Assembly: GCF_001700515.1 (NCBI RefSeq)
Contig: NZ_MAUD01000156.1
Span: 1-38,375 of the forward strand
Direction: 5' to 3'
DNA length: 38,375 nucleotides
Source of the DNA: Streptomyces lushanensis
GTDB lineage: Bacteria > Actinomycetota > Actinomycetes > Streptomycetales > Streptomycetaceae
Below the pieces are notes generated by a model. The model was not told the DNA's origin, did not search any database, and was given only the letters and a program-made list of their open reading frames with translations. How positions within the stretch are numbered: position 1 is the stretch's first letter; each line of letters begins with the position of its first letter. Below, piece by piece: positions 24,036-31,858 of the stretch. A program made the position numbers and the translations under genes.

Positions 24036-24926
24036 ATGAGCAATCCTCCCAAGATCGCGTGGATCGGCCTCGGCATCATGGGCTCGCCCATGTCCGAGAA
24101 CCTGATCAAGGCCGGATACCCGGTGACCGGCTTCACCCTGGAGCAGCCCAAGCTGGACCGGCTGGCCGCGGCCGGCGGCACGGTCGCGGGCTCGGTCGCC
24201 GAGGCGGTACGGGACGCCGATGTGATCGTCACGATGGTGCCCGCCTCCCCGCAGGTCGAGGCGATCGCCTACGGCGCGGACGGCATCCTGGAGAACGCCC
24301 GCAGCGGCGCGCTGCTGATCGACATGTCGTCCATCACTCCGCAGACCTCGGTGGGTCTGGCCGCGAACGCGGCCGAGAAGGGCATCCGGGTGCTGGACGC
24401 CCCGGTCTCCGGCGGCGAGGCCGGAGCCGTCGAGGCGGTCCTCTCCATCATGGTCGGCGGTGAGCGGGCCGACTTCGACGAGGCCAGGCCGCTGTTCGAC
24501 GCCCTTGGCAAGACCATCGTGCTCTGCGGGCCGCACGGCTCGGGCCAGACGGTGAAGGCCGCCAACCAGCTCATCGTCGCGGTCAACATCCAGGCGTGCG
24601 CCGAGGCCGTGGTCTTCCTGGAGAAGTCCGGTGTGGACCTCGCGGCGGCACTCGAGGTCCTGGGCGGCGGTCTGGCCGGTTCCACCGTGCTCGCCCGCAA
24701 GAAGGACAACTTCCTGAACCGCGACTTCAAGCCCGGCTTCCGGATCGATCTGCACCACAAGGACATGGGCATCGTCACGGACGCCGCCCGCGCCGTGGGT
24801 GCCGCGCTTCCGGTCGGTGCCGTGGTCGCCCAGCTGGTCGCCTCCCTGCGCGCGCAGGGCGACGGCGGCCTGGACCACTCGGCACTGCTGCGCTCCGTGG
24901 AGCGCCTCTCCGGCGACCAGGTCTGA
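24036..24926 (+). CDS. glxR: Tartronate semialdehyde reductase (2-hydroxy-3-oxopropionate reductase)
   Basis: NAD(P)H-dependent beta-hydroxyacid dehydrogenase of 296 aa reducing tartronate semialdehyde to glycerate. It shows the Rossmann motif IAWIGLGIMGSPMSENLIKAGY, VTMVPASPQVEAIAYG, the substrate-binding signature DAPVSGGEAGAVEA, and the catalytic Lys174 in GSGQTVKAANQLIVAVNIQACAEA; GFRIDLHHKDMGI is typical of this branch. AAAGGGG precedes ATG 24036. It follows hyi in the same direction, with two direct copies of TGACCACCGTCACG in the gap between them. It ends before an array of hairpins that separates it from the convergent gcl gene. Confidence 0.95.
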   Translation: MSNPPKIAWIGLGIMGSPMSENLIKAGYPVTGFTLEQPKLDRLAAAGGTVAGSVAEAVRDADVIVTMVPASPQVEAIAYGADGILENARSGALLIDMSSITPQTSVGLAANAAEKGIRVLDAPVSGGEAGAVEAVLSIMVGGERADFDEARPLFDALGKTIVLCGPHGSGQTVKAANQLIVAVNIQACAEAVVFLEKSGVDLAAALEVLGGGLAGSTVLARKKDNFLNRDFKPGFRIDLHHKDMGIVTDAARAVGAALPVGAVVAQLVASLRAQGDGGLDHSALLRSVERLSGDQV

Positions 24927-24954
24927 GACACGACCCGTCGCCGGACCTTCGAAC

Positions 24955-25012
24955 CCGGGCGGCGCCGGCGCTGACACCTGTCCTGTCGCGCCCAGGCGCC
25001 GGCGCCGCCCGG
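24955..25012. terminator. 17-bp stem inverted repeat, first of four between glxR and gcl
   Basis: CCGGGCGGCGCCGGCGC (24955-24971) and its exact reverse complement (24996-25012) enclose a 24-nt loop. Placed 29 bp after the glxR stop; likely part of a two-way termination zone. Confidence 0.6.
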
Positions 25013-25021
25013 ACCCACGGA

Positions 25022-25061
25022 GAAGAGCGCGGAGCACGGGATCCCGTGCTCCGCGCTCTTC
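25022..25061. terminator. 40-bp perfect palindrome between glxR and gcl
   Basis: GAAGAGCGCGGAGCACGGGA is followed directly by its exact reverse complement, with the centre at GGGATCCC (25038-25045). It is the strongest hairpin in the window and lies midway between convergent genes. No U-tract. Confidence 0.75.
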
Positions 25062-25090
25062 CGCGCTCCCGCGCGACGGCACGCGCCGGC

Positions 25091-25110
25091 CGGGCCAGGG
25101 CCCTGGCCCG
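25091..25110. repeat. 20-bp perfect palindrome
   Basis: CGGGCCAGGGCCCTGGCCCG reads the same on both strands. Third inverted repeat in the glxR-gcl gap. Confidence 0.6.
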
Positions 25111-25121
25111 TACGAAGCCGA

Positions 25122-25158
25122 CGGCCCCCGCACCGGATTCGCTCCGGTGCGGGGGCCG
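25122..25158. terminator. 16-bp stem, 5-nt loop hairpin before the gcl end
   Basis: CGGCCCCCGCACCGGA, loop TTCGC, then the exact reverse complement. It is 79 bp downstream of the gcl stop on the minus strand and suits a gcl terminator. Confidence 0.65.
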
Positions 25159-25201
25159 CGTCCGTCCGCCGCCGCTCGGTCGGGGACAGCGGCGGATCAG
25201 C

Positions 25202-25245
25202 TCAGGTCAGGTCAGGTCAGGTCAGGTCAGGTCAGGTCAGGTCAG
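25202..25245. repeat. Pentanucleotide tandem repeat (TCAGG)8+ across the gcl stop codon
   Basis: Eight full TCAGG units plus a partial one; on the coding strand this is TGACC repeated. The gcl stop TGA (25237-25239) is built from a repeat unit, and each frame meets a TGA every 15 bp, so unit gain or loss would leave the protein end almost unchanged. Confidence 0.9.
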
Positions 25246-27015
25246 CGGCAGGATCTCCGTGGGCGCGTGCCACGGCTCCGTGGCGATGTCCTCGAACTCG
25301 TTCACGCTCGCGATGTCGCTGCCGCTCATCGAGATGTTGGTGACGCGTTCGAGGATCGCCTCGACCACGACCGGCACCCGGAACTCCGCGGCGAGCTTCT
25401 TCGCCTCCTCGAAGGCCGGCAGGAGCCGGTCGGGCTCGGTGACCCGGATCGCCTTGCAGCCGAGCCCTTCCACGACCTTGACGTGATCGACGCCGTAGAC
25501 GCCCAGCTCGGGCGAGTTGATGTTCTCGAACTCCAGATTGACCTGGAAGTCGATGTCGAAGTTGCGCTGCGCCTGGCGGATCAGCCCCAGATAGGAGTTG
25601 TTCACCAGCACATGCACATAGGGGATACGGTGCTGGGCGCCGACCGCCAGCTCCTCCAGCATGAACTGGAAGTCGTAATCACCGGAGAGGGCGACGACCG
25701 ACGCCTCCGGATCGGCGACGGCGACCCCGAGCGCGGCCGGAATCGTCCAGCCGAGCGGTCCCGCCTGGCCGCAGTTGATCCAGTGGCGCGGCCGGTAGAC
25801 ATGGAGCATCTGCGCGCCGGCGATCTGCGAGAGCCCGATCGTGGTGACATACCGGGTCTCGGGACCGAAGGCCCGGTTCATCTCCTCGTACACCCGCTGC
25901 GGCTTGAGCGGCACATCGTCGAAGTGCGTACGGCGGTGGAGCGTGGCCTTGCGCTCCCGCGCGGAGGCGGCCCACGCGGCGCGGTCGGGCAGCTCGCCCG
26001 CGTCCCTCAGCTCCTTCGCGACCTCCACGAAGAGTGCGAGGGCGGCCTTGGCGTCGGAGGCGATCCCGTAGTCCGGCGGGAAGATCTTGCCGATCTGGGT
26101 GGGTTCGACGTCGACATGGACGAAGGTCCGTCCCCGCCGGTAGACGTCGAGCTTTCCGGTGTGGCGGTTGGCCCAGCGGTTGCCGATGCCGAGGACGAAG
26201 TCCGACTCCAGGAAGGTCGCGTTGCCGTAGCGGTGCGAGGTCTGGAGACCGACCATGCCCGCGTTCAGCTCGTGGTCGTCCGCGATGACACCCCAGCCCA
26301 TCAGCGTGGGAACGACCGGAGTGCCGGTCAGTTCGGCGAACTCGACGAGGAGTTCGCAGGCGTCGGCGTTGATGATGCCGCCGCCCGCGACGATCAGCGG
26401 GCGCTCGGACGCGGTGAGCATCCGGACGGCCTTCTCGATCTGCGCGCGGCTCGCGACCGGCCGGTGGACCGGCAGCGGCTCATAGGTCTCCGGGTCGAAC
26501 TCGATCTCGGTGAGCTGGACATCGAGCGGCAGATCCACCAGGACGGGACCGGGGCGGCCCGAACGCATCAGATGGAAGGCCTGCTGGAGGACGCCGGGAA
26601 CCTGCGCGGCCTCCAGGACCGTCGTCGCGGCCTTGGTGACGGGCCGGGCGATCGAGGCGATGTCGACGGCCTGGAAGTCCTCCTTGTGGATCACCGCGGT
26701 CGGTGCCTGGCCGGTGATGCACAGGATCGGGATCGAGTCACCGGTCGCGGAGTAGAGGCCGGTGATCATGTCCGTGCCGGCGGGCCCCGACGTACCGACA
26801 CAGACACCGATGTTGCCGGGACGGGTACGGGTGTAGCCCTCGGCCATGTGCGAGGCGCCCTCGACATGGCGGGCGAGCGTGTGATGGATCCCGCCGGATG
26901 CCTTCAGGGCCGCGTAGAAGGGATTGATCGCGGCGCCCGGCACACCGAACGCGTTTGTCACGCCCTCGCGCTTGAGGATCTCAACTGCCGCTCGGGCAGC
27001 GGTCATTCGAGGCAT
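25237..27015 (-). CDS. gcl: Glyoxylate carboligase (tartronate semialdehyde synthase)
   Basis: A thiamine-diphosphate enzyme of 592 aa joining two glyoxylate molecules to tartronate semialdehyde with release of CO2. It aligns by eye along its length with E. coli Gcl: [121 protein letters not shown]. Val51 replaces the catalytic Glu found in other ThDP enzymes, a hallmark of Gcl. AGGAG precedes ATG 27015 by 6 nt. The promoter region carries the same double operator as hyi. Its 3' end is a pentanucleotide repeat, and hairpins separate it from glxR. Confidence 0.98.
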   Translation of the reverse strand: MPRMTAARAAVEILKREGVTNAFGVPGAAINPFYAALKASGGIHHTLARHVEGASHMAEGYTRTRPGNIGVCVGTSGPAGTDMITGLYSATGDSIPILCITGQAPTAVIHKEDFQAVDIASIARPVTKAATTVLEAAQVPGVLQQAFHLMRSGRPGPVLVDLPLDVQLTEIEFDPETYEPLPVHRPVASRAQIEKAVRMLTASERPLIVAGGGIINADACELLVEFAELTGTPVVPTLMGWGVIADDHELNAGMVGLQTSHRYGNATFLESDFVLGIGNRWANRHTGKLDVYRRGRTFVHVDVEPTQIGKIFPPDYGIASDAKAALALFVEVAKELRDAGELPDRAAWAASARERKATLHRRTHFDDVPLKPQRVYEEMNRAFGPETRYVTTIGLSQIAGAQMLHVYRPRHWINCGQAGPLGWTIPAALGVAVADPEASVVALSGDYDFQFMLEELAVGAQHRIPYVHVLVNNSYLGLIRQAQRNFDIDFQVNLEFENINSPELGVYGVDHVKVVEGLGCKAIRVTEPDRLLPAFEEAKKLAAEFRVPVVVEAILERVTNISMSGSDIASVNEFEDIATEPWHAPTEILPLT

Positions 27016-27072
27016 GGAGTACTCCTGCTTCGGCCGGCGGATTCGGGCTCTGTCGCGCCACCTGAGAGTCGA

Positions 27073-27108
27073 TTCCGTAATGCGGAAGTTTAGTTCTGCT
27101 ATATGGAA
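27073..27108 (-). promoter_or_regulatory. Tandem operator upstream of gcl
   Basis: On the minus strand TTCCATATAGCAGAA (27108-27094) is followed after six bases by TTCCGCATTACGGAA (27087-27073). Compared with the hyi site, first element differs at 2 of 15 positions and second at 1 of 15, with identical 21-bp spacing; only the 6-bp spacer is unrelated. The site lies 58-93 bp before the gcl start and probably overlaps the promoter. Confidence 0.75.
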
Positions 27109-27251
27109 TCAATCTAAGGTGGACTCCGTACCGCGTCAAGGGATGGCCGAAGAGCCTCCCCAGGGCCCCGCCCGTGGTGGACGATGGGACACCGAGCGCG
27201 ACGGATCGCGGCCGGAGACGCCGGAGGGGCAGCGGAGGGCGGAGGGGACGC

Positions 27252-28031
27252 GTGGTGGCAGAGAGCGTGTGGGTGAGCTGTCCGTCGTGCGGCGGCCGGC
27301 ATGCCTTCGCGGTGTCGGAATATCCCTGCGCCTGCGGGGCACCGGTGGCGCCCGTGCTGGTCGGCGGAGCACCGGTGGAGCCGGTCGGGTACCGCAGTTG
27401 GGCGGAGGAGTGGGTGGCCGTCCGCTGCTCGGCGTGCGGACGCGAGGGCCAGTGGCCACGGCCGGAGCTGGACTGTCCGTGCGGCACCGTGCTGCGGATT
27501 CCGGTACGGGAGGACGGCGGTACGGGGTCGGCGGCGGCGGAGCCGGCGGTCACCGAAGCCGGGCCGCCCGCGCCTCCCGGGGAGCCCCGTCCGGCGGAGC
27601 CGCCCTCGCGGGCCCCGCTGCCGCACGACGCGGTGTCACCGCGCCCGTCGTTCCGCCCGCTGACGATCCGTACCGCGCATGACGCGGTCACGGCCGCGTC
27701 GCTCTATCTGCGCTGGCTGGGCTTCGAGGGCGTCGTCCGGGCCGGCGAGGGAACGGAGGGCGCGCCGTATCTGATCGATCTGTGCGGCCCCGACGTGGTC
27801 GCGCAGGTGGAGCCGACCACCCGGCCCGTCAATGTGCGCTCCGTCGAGTGCCTCTGGCTCAACGGGCTGGGCGCCTCGGCGCGAGGGGTCTTCTTCTCCC
27901 TCGCCGGGTACGCGGACGACGCGCTCGCCCGCGCCGACGCTCTGGGCATTCCGCTCTTCGTCATGGACCTGACCGGCACTCCCCGGCCGGTCAACGGCGC
28001 GGCGGACGAACTGGTCTCGACCGGCGCGTAG
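27252..28031 (+). CDS. Zinc-ribbon protein with restriction-endonuclease-like C-terminal domain
   Basis: About 259 aa from GTG 27252 (GTG 27255 is equally possible; GGAGGGG lies just upstream). The N-terminus has two Cys pairs per ribbon: SCPSCGGRHAFAVSEYPCACGAP and RCSACGREGQWPRPELDCPCGTVL, i.e. two zinc-ribbon-like units. A Pro/Ala-rich linker leads to a C-terminal domain near residues 145-250: AHDAVTAASLYLRWLGFEGVVRAG, YLIDLCGPDVVAQVEPTTRPVNVRSVECLWLNGLGASARGVFFSLAGYADDALARADALGIPLFVMDLTG. This resembles the Mrr/REase-like fold, with Asp in GPD and QVE where active enzymes have QxK, so nuclease activity is doubtful. No function is assigned. Confidence 0.6.
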   Translation: MVAESVWVSCPSCGGRHAFAVSEYPCACGAPVAPVLVGGAPVEPVGYRSWAEEWVAVRCSACGREGQWPRPELDCPCGTVLRIPVREDGGTGSAAAEPAVTEAGPPAPPGEPRPAEPPSRAPLPHDAVSPRPSFRPLTIRTAHDAVTAASLYLRWLGFEGVVRAGEGTEGAPYLIDLCGPDVVAQVEPTTRPVNVRSVECLWLNGLGASARGVFFSLAGYADDALARADALGIPLFVMDLTGTPRPVNGAADELVSTGA

Positions 28032-28127
28032 CCTCCTCCGGCGCTCGTGGCCTCCCCGCGCGCGGTGCCGGGAGGCCGGCGCCCGGCCGTCCGGCACCCG
28101 GCCTGCACCCGGCCGGACGCCGCTGCC

Positions 28128-29510
28128 TCAGCGTGTCCGGCCGGGCGCGGGCATCGCCGCCGCTCCGTGCGGTGTCATGTGCCGGGCGAACCACTCGGTG
28201 GCCAGATGGGCCACCGCTTCGAGCGCTCCGGGCTCCTCGAAGAGATGGGTCGCGCCCGGCACGACGGCCACCTGGTGCTCGTAACGCAGCCGCTGCGCCG
28301 CCTGCCGGTTGAGGCGCAGTACCTCGGTGTCCGCGCCGCCGACGATGAGCAGCGTGGGCGCCCGTACCTCCGCGAGCCGGCCCGTCGCCAGATCGGGACG
28401 GCCGCCGCGGGAGACCACCGCCGCGATGTCCGTGTGCGGCTCGGCCGCCGACACCAGGGCCGCCGCGGCACCGGTGCTCGCACCGAAGCAGCCGACGGGC
28501 AGGGCGCGTTCGCGGCGCAGCCACAGGACGGCCAGGGTGAGCCGCTCGGCCAGCAGCCCGATGTCGAAGACATGGGTACGGTCCTGCTCCTCGTCCGGTG
28601 TGAGCAGATCGAACAGCAGGGTGCCGAAACCCGCCCGGTTCAGGGCAGAGGCCACGGCCTGGTTGCGCGGGCTGTGCCGGCTGCTCCCGCTGCCGTGCGC
28701 GAAGGCCACGATGCCCGGCGCGCCGTCCGGCACCACCAGGCTCCCGGGCAGCGTGGCCGGTCCTGCGCCGATCATGACCTCCGGATCCCCGGCGACATGC
28801 CCGGCAGTCTCAGGACCCGGCGCCGCCGTGCTCTCGGCCGTGCCCGCGCGGGCGGCGGGCGCGGTGTTCTCCCCGGGCGTCGCGCCCCGGGCGAGCAGCG
28901 CCGCGACCTCGTCGTCACCGGTCTGCGCGAAGTTCACGTACCACTGACCGACCGAGCCGAAGCAGTCCGGTGAATACAGACACACCACGGCGTCGGCCTC
29001 CTGCCTCAGCCAGGCCAGGGCCTCGGCCGGTGCCAGCGGTACGGCCAGCACCACCCGTGCCGCGCCGCGCGCCCGCGCCACCCGGCAGGCGGCGGACGCG
29101 GTGGAGCCGGTGGCGATGCCGTCGTCGACGACCACCGCCGTACGGCCCGTGAGCCCGGCCGGCGGCCGGTCGCCACGGTAGCGCCGCAGCCGCTGCGCCA
29201 GTGCCTCGCACGCGTCCCGCTCGATCTCCGCGCGCTCGCGCGGAGAGACCCGGGCGGCGCGGACCACATCGTCGTTCATGATCCGTACGCCGTCCTCGCC
29301 GATCGCGCCGAATCCCAGCTCGGGCTGGTAGGGCACGCCCAGCTTGCGGACGGCGATCACATCCAGCGGCGCGCCCAGCGCGCGGGCCACCTCGTAGGCC
29401 ACCGGAATCCCGCCGCGCGGCAGGCCCAGCACCACGGGATCGCCGAGATCCATCCGTTCCAGTTCTTCGGCCAGCCGTTTCCCGGCGGCCGTTCGGTCGA
29501 CGAAGCGCAT
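28128..29510 (-). CDS. Phosphoribosyltransferase / dienelactone-hydrolase-like fusion protein
   Basis: A two-domain protein of 460 aa. ATG 29510 follows GAGAGGAGG at 6-nt spacing; the open frame upstream is a shadow. Residues 1-210 are a type I phosphoribosyltransferase: LGLPRGGIPVAYEVARALGAPLDVIAVRKLGVP, and the PRPP loop TAVVVDDGIATGSTASAA. Residues about 245-450 are an alpha/beta hydrolase: IVAFAHGSGSSRHSPRNQAVA, nucleophile in GCFGASTGAAAALV, VSRGGRPDL, and the His in PGATHLFEEPGALEAV. An Ala/Pro/Thr linker joins them. I know this domain pair from actinobacterial stress or dormancy gene sets; the reaction is unknown. A palindrome-like GGGCCCTGCGGCCC lies at 29529-29542 just upstream. Confidence 0.88.
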   Translation of the reverse strand: MRFVDRTAAGKRLAEELERMDLGDPVVLGLPRGGIPVAYEVARALGAPLDVIAVRKLGVPYQPELGFGAIGEDGVRIMNDDVVRAARVSPRERAEIERDACEALAQRLRRYRGDRPPAGLTGRTAVVVDDGIATGSTASAACRVARARGAARVVLAVPLAPAEALAWLRQEADAVVCLYSPDCFGSVGQWYVNFAQTGDDEVAALLARGATPGENTAPAARAGTAESTAAPGPETAGHVAGDPEVMIGAGPATLPGSLVVPDGAPGIVAFAHGSGSSRHSPRNQAVASALNRAGFGTLLFDLLTPDEEQDRTHVFDIGLLAERLTLAVLWLRRERALPVGCFGASTGAAAALVSAAEPHTDIAAVVSRGGRPDLATGRLAEVRAPTLLIVGGADTEVLRLNRQAAQRLRYEHQVAVVPGATHLFEEPGALEAVAHLATEWFARHMTPHGAAAMPAPGRTR

Positions 29511-29739
29511 GGTCCGCCTCCTCTCCCGGGGCCCTGCGGCCCGCATCGGGAACACTCTCCATCCAACCCGAAAACGCCAGGACCGGCAGGACCGGCCGGG
29601 TCGCCCCGGGCCGGGCGCGGGCAGCCGCGCACCGGCGCGGACGCGCCGTAGCGGCATGAGGGCTCCGGGTGGAGTCTGGATATGAGGAACCCGCGGGCCG
29701 CCGGGGGCCTGGTGGGGCCTGGCCGCCGCGACATCGCCC
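29511..29739. other. Promoter-containing divergent gap
   Basis: Together with the inverted-repeat segment that follows, this separates the divergent phosphoribosyltransferase-hydrolase and cyclic-nucleotide-binding genes. GGGCCCTGCGGCCC (29529-29542) fits GGGNCNNNNGNCCC, the outline of DosR-type boxes, but such words are common in this base composition. Nothing else is recognised. Confidence 0.35.
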
Positions 29740-29942
29740 AGGTCCTGTCCGGTCGATCTTCGTGGATCAGGCCGCGGCGTCCGGTGGAGGGCATACCTCC
29801 CGTGCCGTTCAGGCCACGGGGAGCATCGCAAGGAGGGGGACCGGCGTCGTCGACGGCCCGGCCGTACTCGGGCGACTCCGACAACGCGGCGAGGTGCCGT
29901 GCCGGGCGTCGCGGACCCGCGAAGATCGCCCGGACAGGACCT
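29740..29942 (+). repeat. 203-bp segment bounded by 23-bp inverted repeats
   Basis: The left end (29740-29762) starts AGGTCCTGTCCGG and continues TCGATCTTCG. The right end (29920-29942) is its reverse complement with one mismatch in 23. The inner 157 bp has no gene. The right end abuts the AGGAGG ribosome-binding site of the cyclic-nucleotide-binding gene, so the transcript leader could form a long stem. It could be a small non-autonomous mobile element or an RNA structure. Confidence 0.7.
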
Positions 29943-29956
29943 AGGAGGCGGCAGCC

Positions 29957-30424
29957 ATGACCACCACCACCGACACCACGTTGCACGCCCTCTCACCGGT
30001 CCACCGTGAGCGGCTGATGCACGGCGCGCGCCAGGTGAACTTCCCCGAGGGCACGCGGATCTTCGACGAGGGCCAGCCCGCCGACCGGTTCTGGATCGTG
30101 CGCAGCGGCTGCGTGATCCTCGACGTACGGGTGCCGGGCCGCCGCCCGGCGGAGATAGCGTCGCTGGGCGCCGGGAGTCTCGTCGGCTGGTCCTGGCTCT
30201 TCCCGCCGTTCGTCTGGCAGCTCGGCGCGGAGGCGATGACGCTGGTGCGCACGTACGAGTTCGACGCGGACGACGTACGGCTGATGTGCCACGGCGATCC
30301 GGTGTTCGGCCAGGCCGTGGCGCTCTGGATCGGTGGCGTGCTCGCGCACCGGCTGCACGAGGCGAGGACCCGGCTGCTCGATCTGTTCGCACCGTACGGC
30401 AGCAGTGAGGGACCGATGCCCTGA
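29957..30424 (+). CDS. Cyclic-nucleotide-binding domain protein without a DNA-binding domain
   Basis: A 155-aa single-domain protein. ATG 29957 follows AGGAGG by 8 nt. The cNMP-binding beta-roll is clear: LHALSPVHRERLMHGARQVNFPEGTRIFDEGQPADRFWIVRSGCVILDVRVPG, then ASLGAGSLVGWSWLFPPFVWQLGAEAMTLVRTYEFDADDVRLMC. The phosphate-binding cassette is atypical (GSLVGWSWLFPP, lacking the usual GExxLL...RxA Arg), so it may bind a different ligand or none. After the C-terminal helix (VFGQAVALWIGGVLAHRLHEARTRLLDLF) the protein ends where a Crp-type HTH would start. It is therefore a stand-alone sensor or interaction module, not a transcription factor by itself. Confidence 0.85.
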   Translation: MTTTTDTTLHALSPVHRERLMHGARQVNFPEGTRIFDEGQPADRFWIVRSGCVILDVRVPGRRPAEIASLGAGSLVGWSWLFPPFVWQLGAEAMTLVRTYEFDADDVRLMCHGDPVFGQAVALWIGGVLAHRLHEARTRLLDLFAPYGSSEGPMP

Positions 30425-30434
30425 CACCGTTCCT

Positions 30435-30467
30435 CCGGTTCGGGGCGCGGGCGGGAGCCCGAACCGG
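30435..30467 (+). terminator. Hairpin after the cyclic-nucleotide-binding gene
   Basis: Perfect 10-bp inverted repeat CCGGTTCGGG / CCCGAACCGG with a 13-nt loop, 10 bp after the stop codon. Confidence 0.6.
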
Positions 30468-30558
30468 CACGGGAACACCCGCCGCAGGAATAGTCGTGCA
30501 CCGGGCCCGGGTTGGCACGATGGCCGCTGTAGTTCACCAGCAAGTGGGAGACAAGACG

Positions 30559-31428
30559 ATGGTTACTCTGCAGGAGTCCGTGGGCCGGTACGGGATCTGG
30601 AGCTCAGGACTCCGCTCCGACGGTCCGGCGGGCGGTGAGGTCCTGGAGGCCGCCGCCGAACTGGAGGAACTCGGCTTCGGCGCCGTCTGGCTGGGCATGA
30701 GCGGTGTCGAGCAGGCGGAACCGCTCATCGAGGCCACGTCGCGGCTGACCGTCGCCACCGGCATCCTCAGCATCTGGCAGTACGAGGCCGCCGACACCGC
30801 CGCCCGCTTCCTGCGGCTGGACGCCGCGCATCCGGGACGCTTCGTACTCGGCCTCGGTGCCAGCCACGCCAAGTTCGCCGCGCAGTACCAGCGCCCCTAC
30901 TCCTCGATGGCCGGGTATCTCGACGGGCTGGACGAGGGCAAGGTCCCGGCCGACCGGATCGTGCTCGCGGCGCTCGGCCCGAAGATGCTCGAACTCTCCC
31001 GTGACCGCGCGGGCGGCGCGCACCCGTATCTGGTCACCCCGGAGCACACCGCGCAGGCCCGTGAGACCCTCGGCTCCGGACCGCTCCTGGCCCCCGAGCT
31101 GAAGGTCGTCCTGGACAGCGATCCGGAGACCGCCCGCACCACGGCGCGCGACTACCTCGCCATGTATCTGACACTGCCGAACTACACCAACAGCTTCCTG
31201 CGGCTGGGCTTCACCGAGGACGACCTCCTCGACGGAGGCAGCGACCGGCTCATCGACGCCGTCTACGCCTGGGGCGACGACGCCCGGATCAAGAGCCGCG
31301 TCGACGAGTTCCACGCGGCCGGCGCGGACCATGTCGCGCTCCAGATCGTCACGCCCGGCAGCACGGCGGGCGCGCCGGGCCCCCTGCCCCGCGCCGAGTG
31401 GCGACGGCTCGCCGAGGTGGTGGCCTGA
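30559..31428 (+). CDS. LLM-class F420-dependent oxidoreductase
   Basis: Luciferase-like TIM-barrel oxidoreductase of 289 aa, probably using coenzyme F420. ATG 30559 has GGGAG 8 nt upstream; the in-frame upstream extension is not family-like. Visible blocks: VGRYGIWSSGL at the first strand, AAELEELGFGAVWLGMSG, LIEATSRLTVATGILSIWQYEAADTAARFLRLDAAHPGRFVLGLGASHAKF (the VATGI and FxLGLGxSH pattern is typical of the TIGR03620-like group), ILAALGPKMLELSRDRAGGAHPYLVTPEHTAQAR, and ADHVALQIVTPG near the end. Substrate unknown. It stands alone after a hairpin and before a long GC-rich gap. Confidence 0.9.
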   Translation: MVTLQESVGRYGIWSSGLRSDGPAGGEVLEAAAELEELGFGAVWLGMSGVEQAEPLIEATSRLTVATGILSIWQYEAADTAARFLRLDAAHPGRFVLGLGASHAKFAAQYQRPYSSMAGYLDGLDEGKVPADRIVLAALGPKMLELSRDRAGGAHPYLVTPEHTAQARETLGSGPLLAPELKVVLDSDPETARTTARDYLAMYLTLPNYTNSFLRLGFTEDDLLDGGSDRLIDAVYAWGDDARIKSRVDEFHAAGADHVALQIVTPGSTAGAPGPLPRAEWRRLAEVVA

Positions 31429-31858
31429 CCCGGGACGTGCCTGACCCCGGGCCTGCCTGACCCGGGGCATCGGGGCCCGGCCCGGGGCATCGGGGCCCGG
31501 GGCATCGGGTCCCGGCCGGGGGCCTCCCGTCCGGATCGCGCCCGGCTCGCGTGCCCGCGGTGACCTCAGCCGGTGCCTCTGCCGCCGCGTCGACGGGCGC
31601 TCCCTGATCCGGTGTGCCGGGTCGTCCGGTGTCCCCGGGGTGTCCGGTGTGCCGGGGCGGTGTCCGGCTCGCCGTCCTCGATCCGCCCGGCCGGAGGCGC
31701 GCTCCTCGTACAGGTGCGCCTCCGGCCGTGACAGGCGTACGACCCCGGAATCCCCCCCGACACATGGTGTTCATCCCGTGTCCTCGCTCCATCCGCCGCG
31801 GCGCGGCCCGCACGGCCCACAAAGGAGGAAAAGGACACCCGCAAAAGAAAGGGACACC
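31429..31858 (+). other. Intergenic gap with GC-rich repeats and a hairpin before the micropeptide gene
   Basis: The gap opens with repeats of CCTGACCCGGG and about three copies of CCGGGGCATCGGGGCC (31461-31510), then short GTGTCCGG/GTGCCGGG units (31612-31665). A perfect 13-bp inverted repeat (31688-31700 with 31716-31728, 15-nt loop) looks like a terminator. The last 50 bp are purine-rich with AAAGGAGG and AAAGGGA. No gene seen. Confidence 0.55.

Noticed and set aside
29529-29542. Confident DosR/OsdR box
   Set aside because: The word satisfies GGGNCNNNNGNCCC but lacks the AT-rich centre and flanks; such matches are expected by chance at this GC content.
29511-30518. Extension of the phosphoribosyltransferase fusion to a 796-aa protein
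   Set aside because: The frame is open through the divergent cyclic-nucleotide-binding gene, but the extra residues are Arg/Pro-rich shadow sequence and ATG 29510 has a strong ribosome-binding site.
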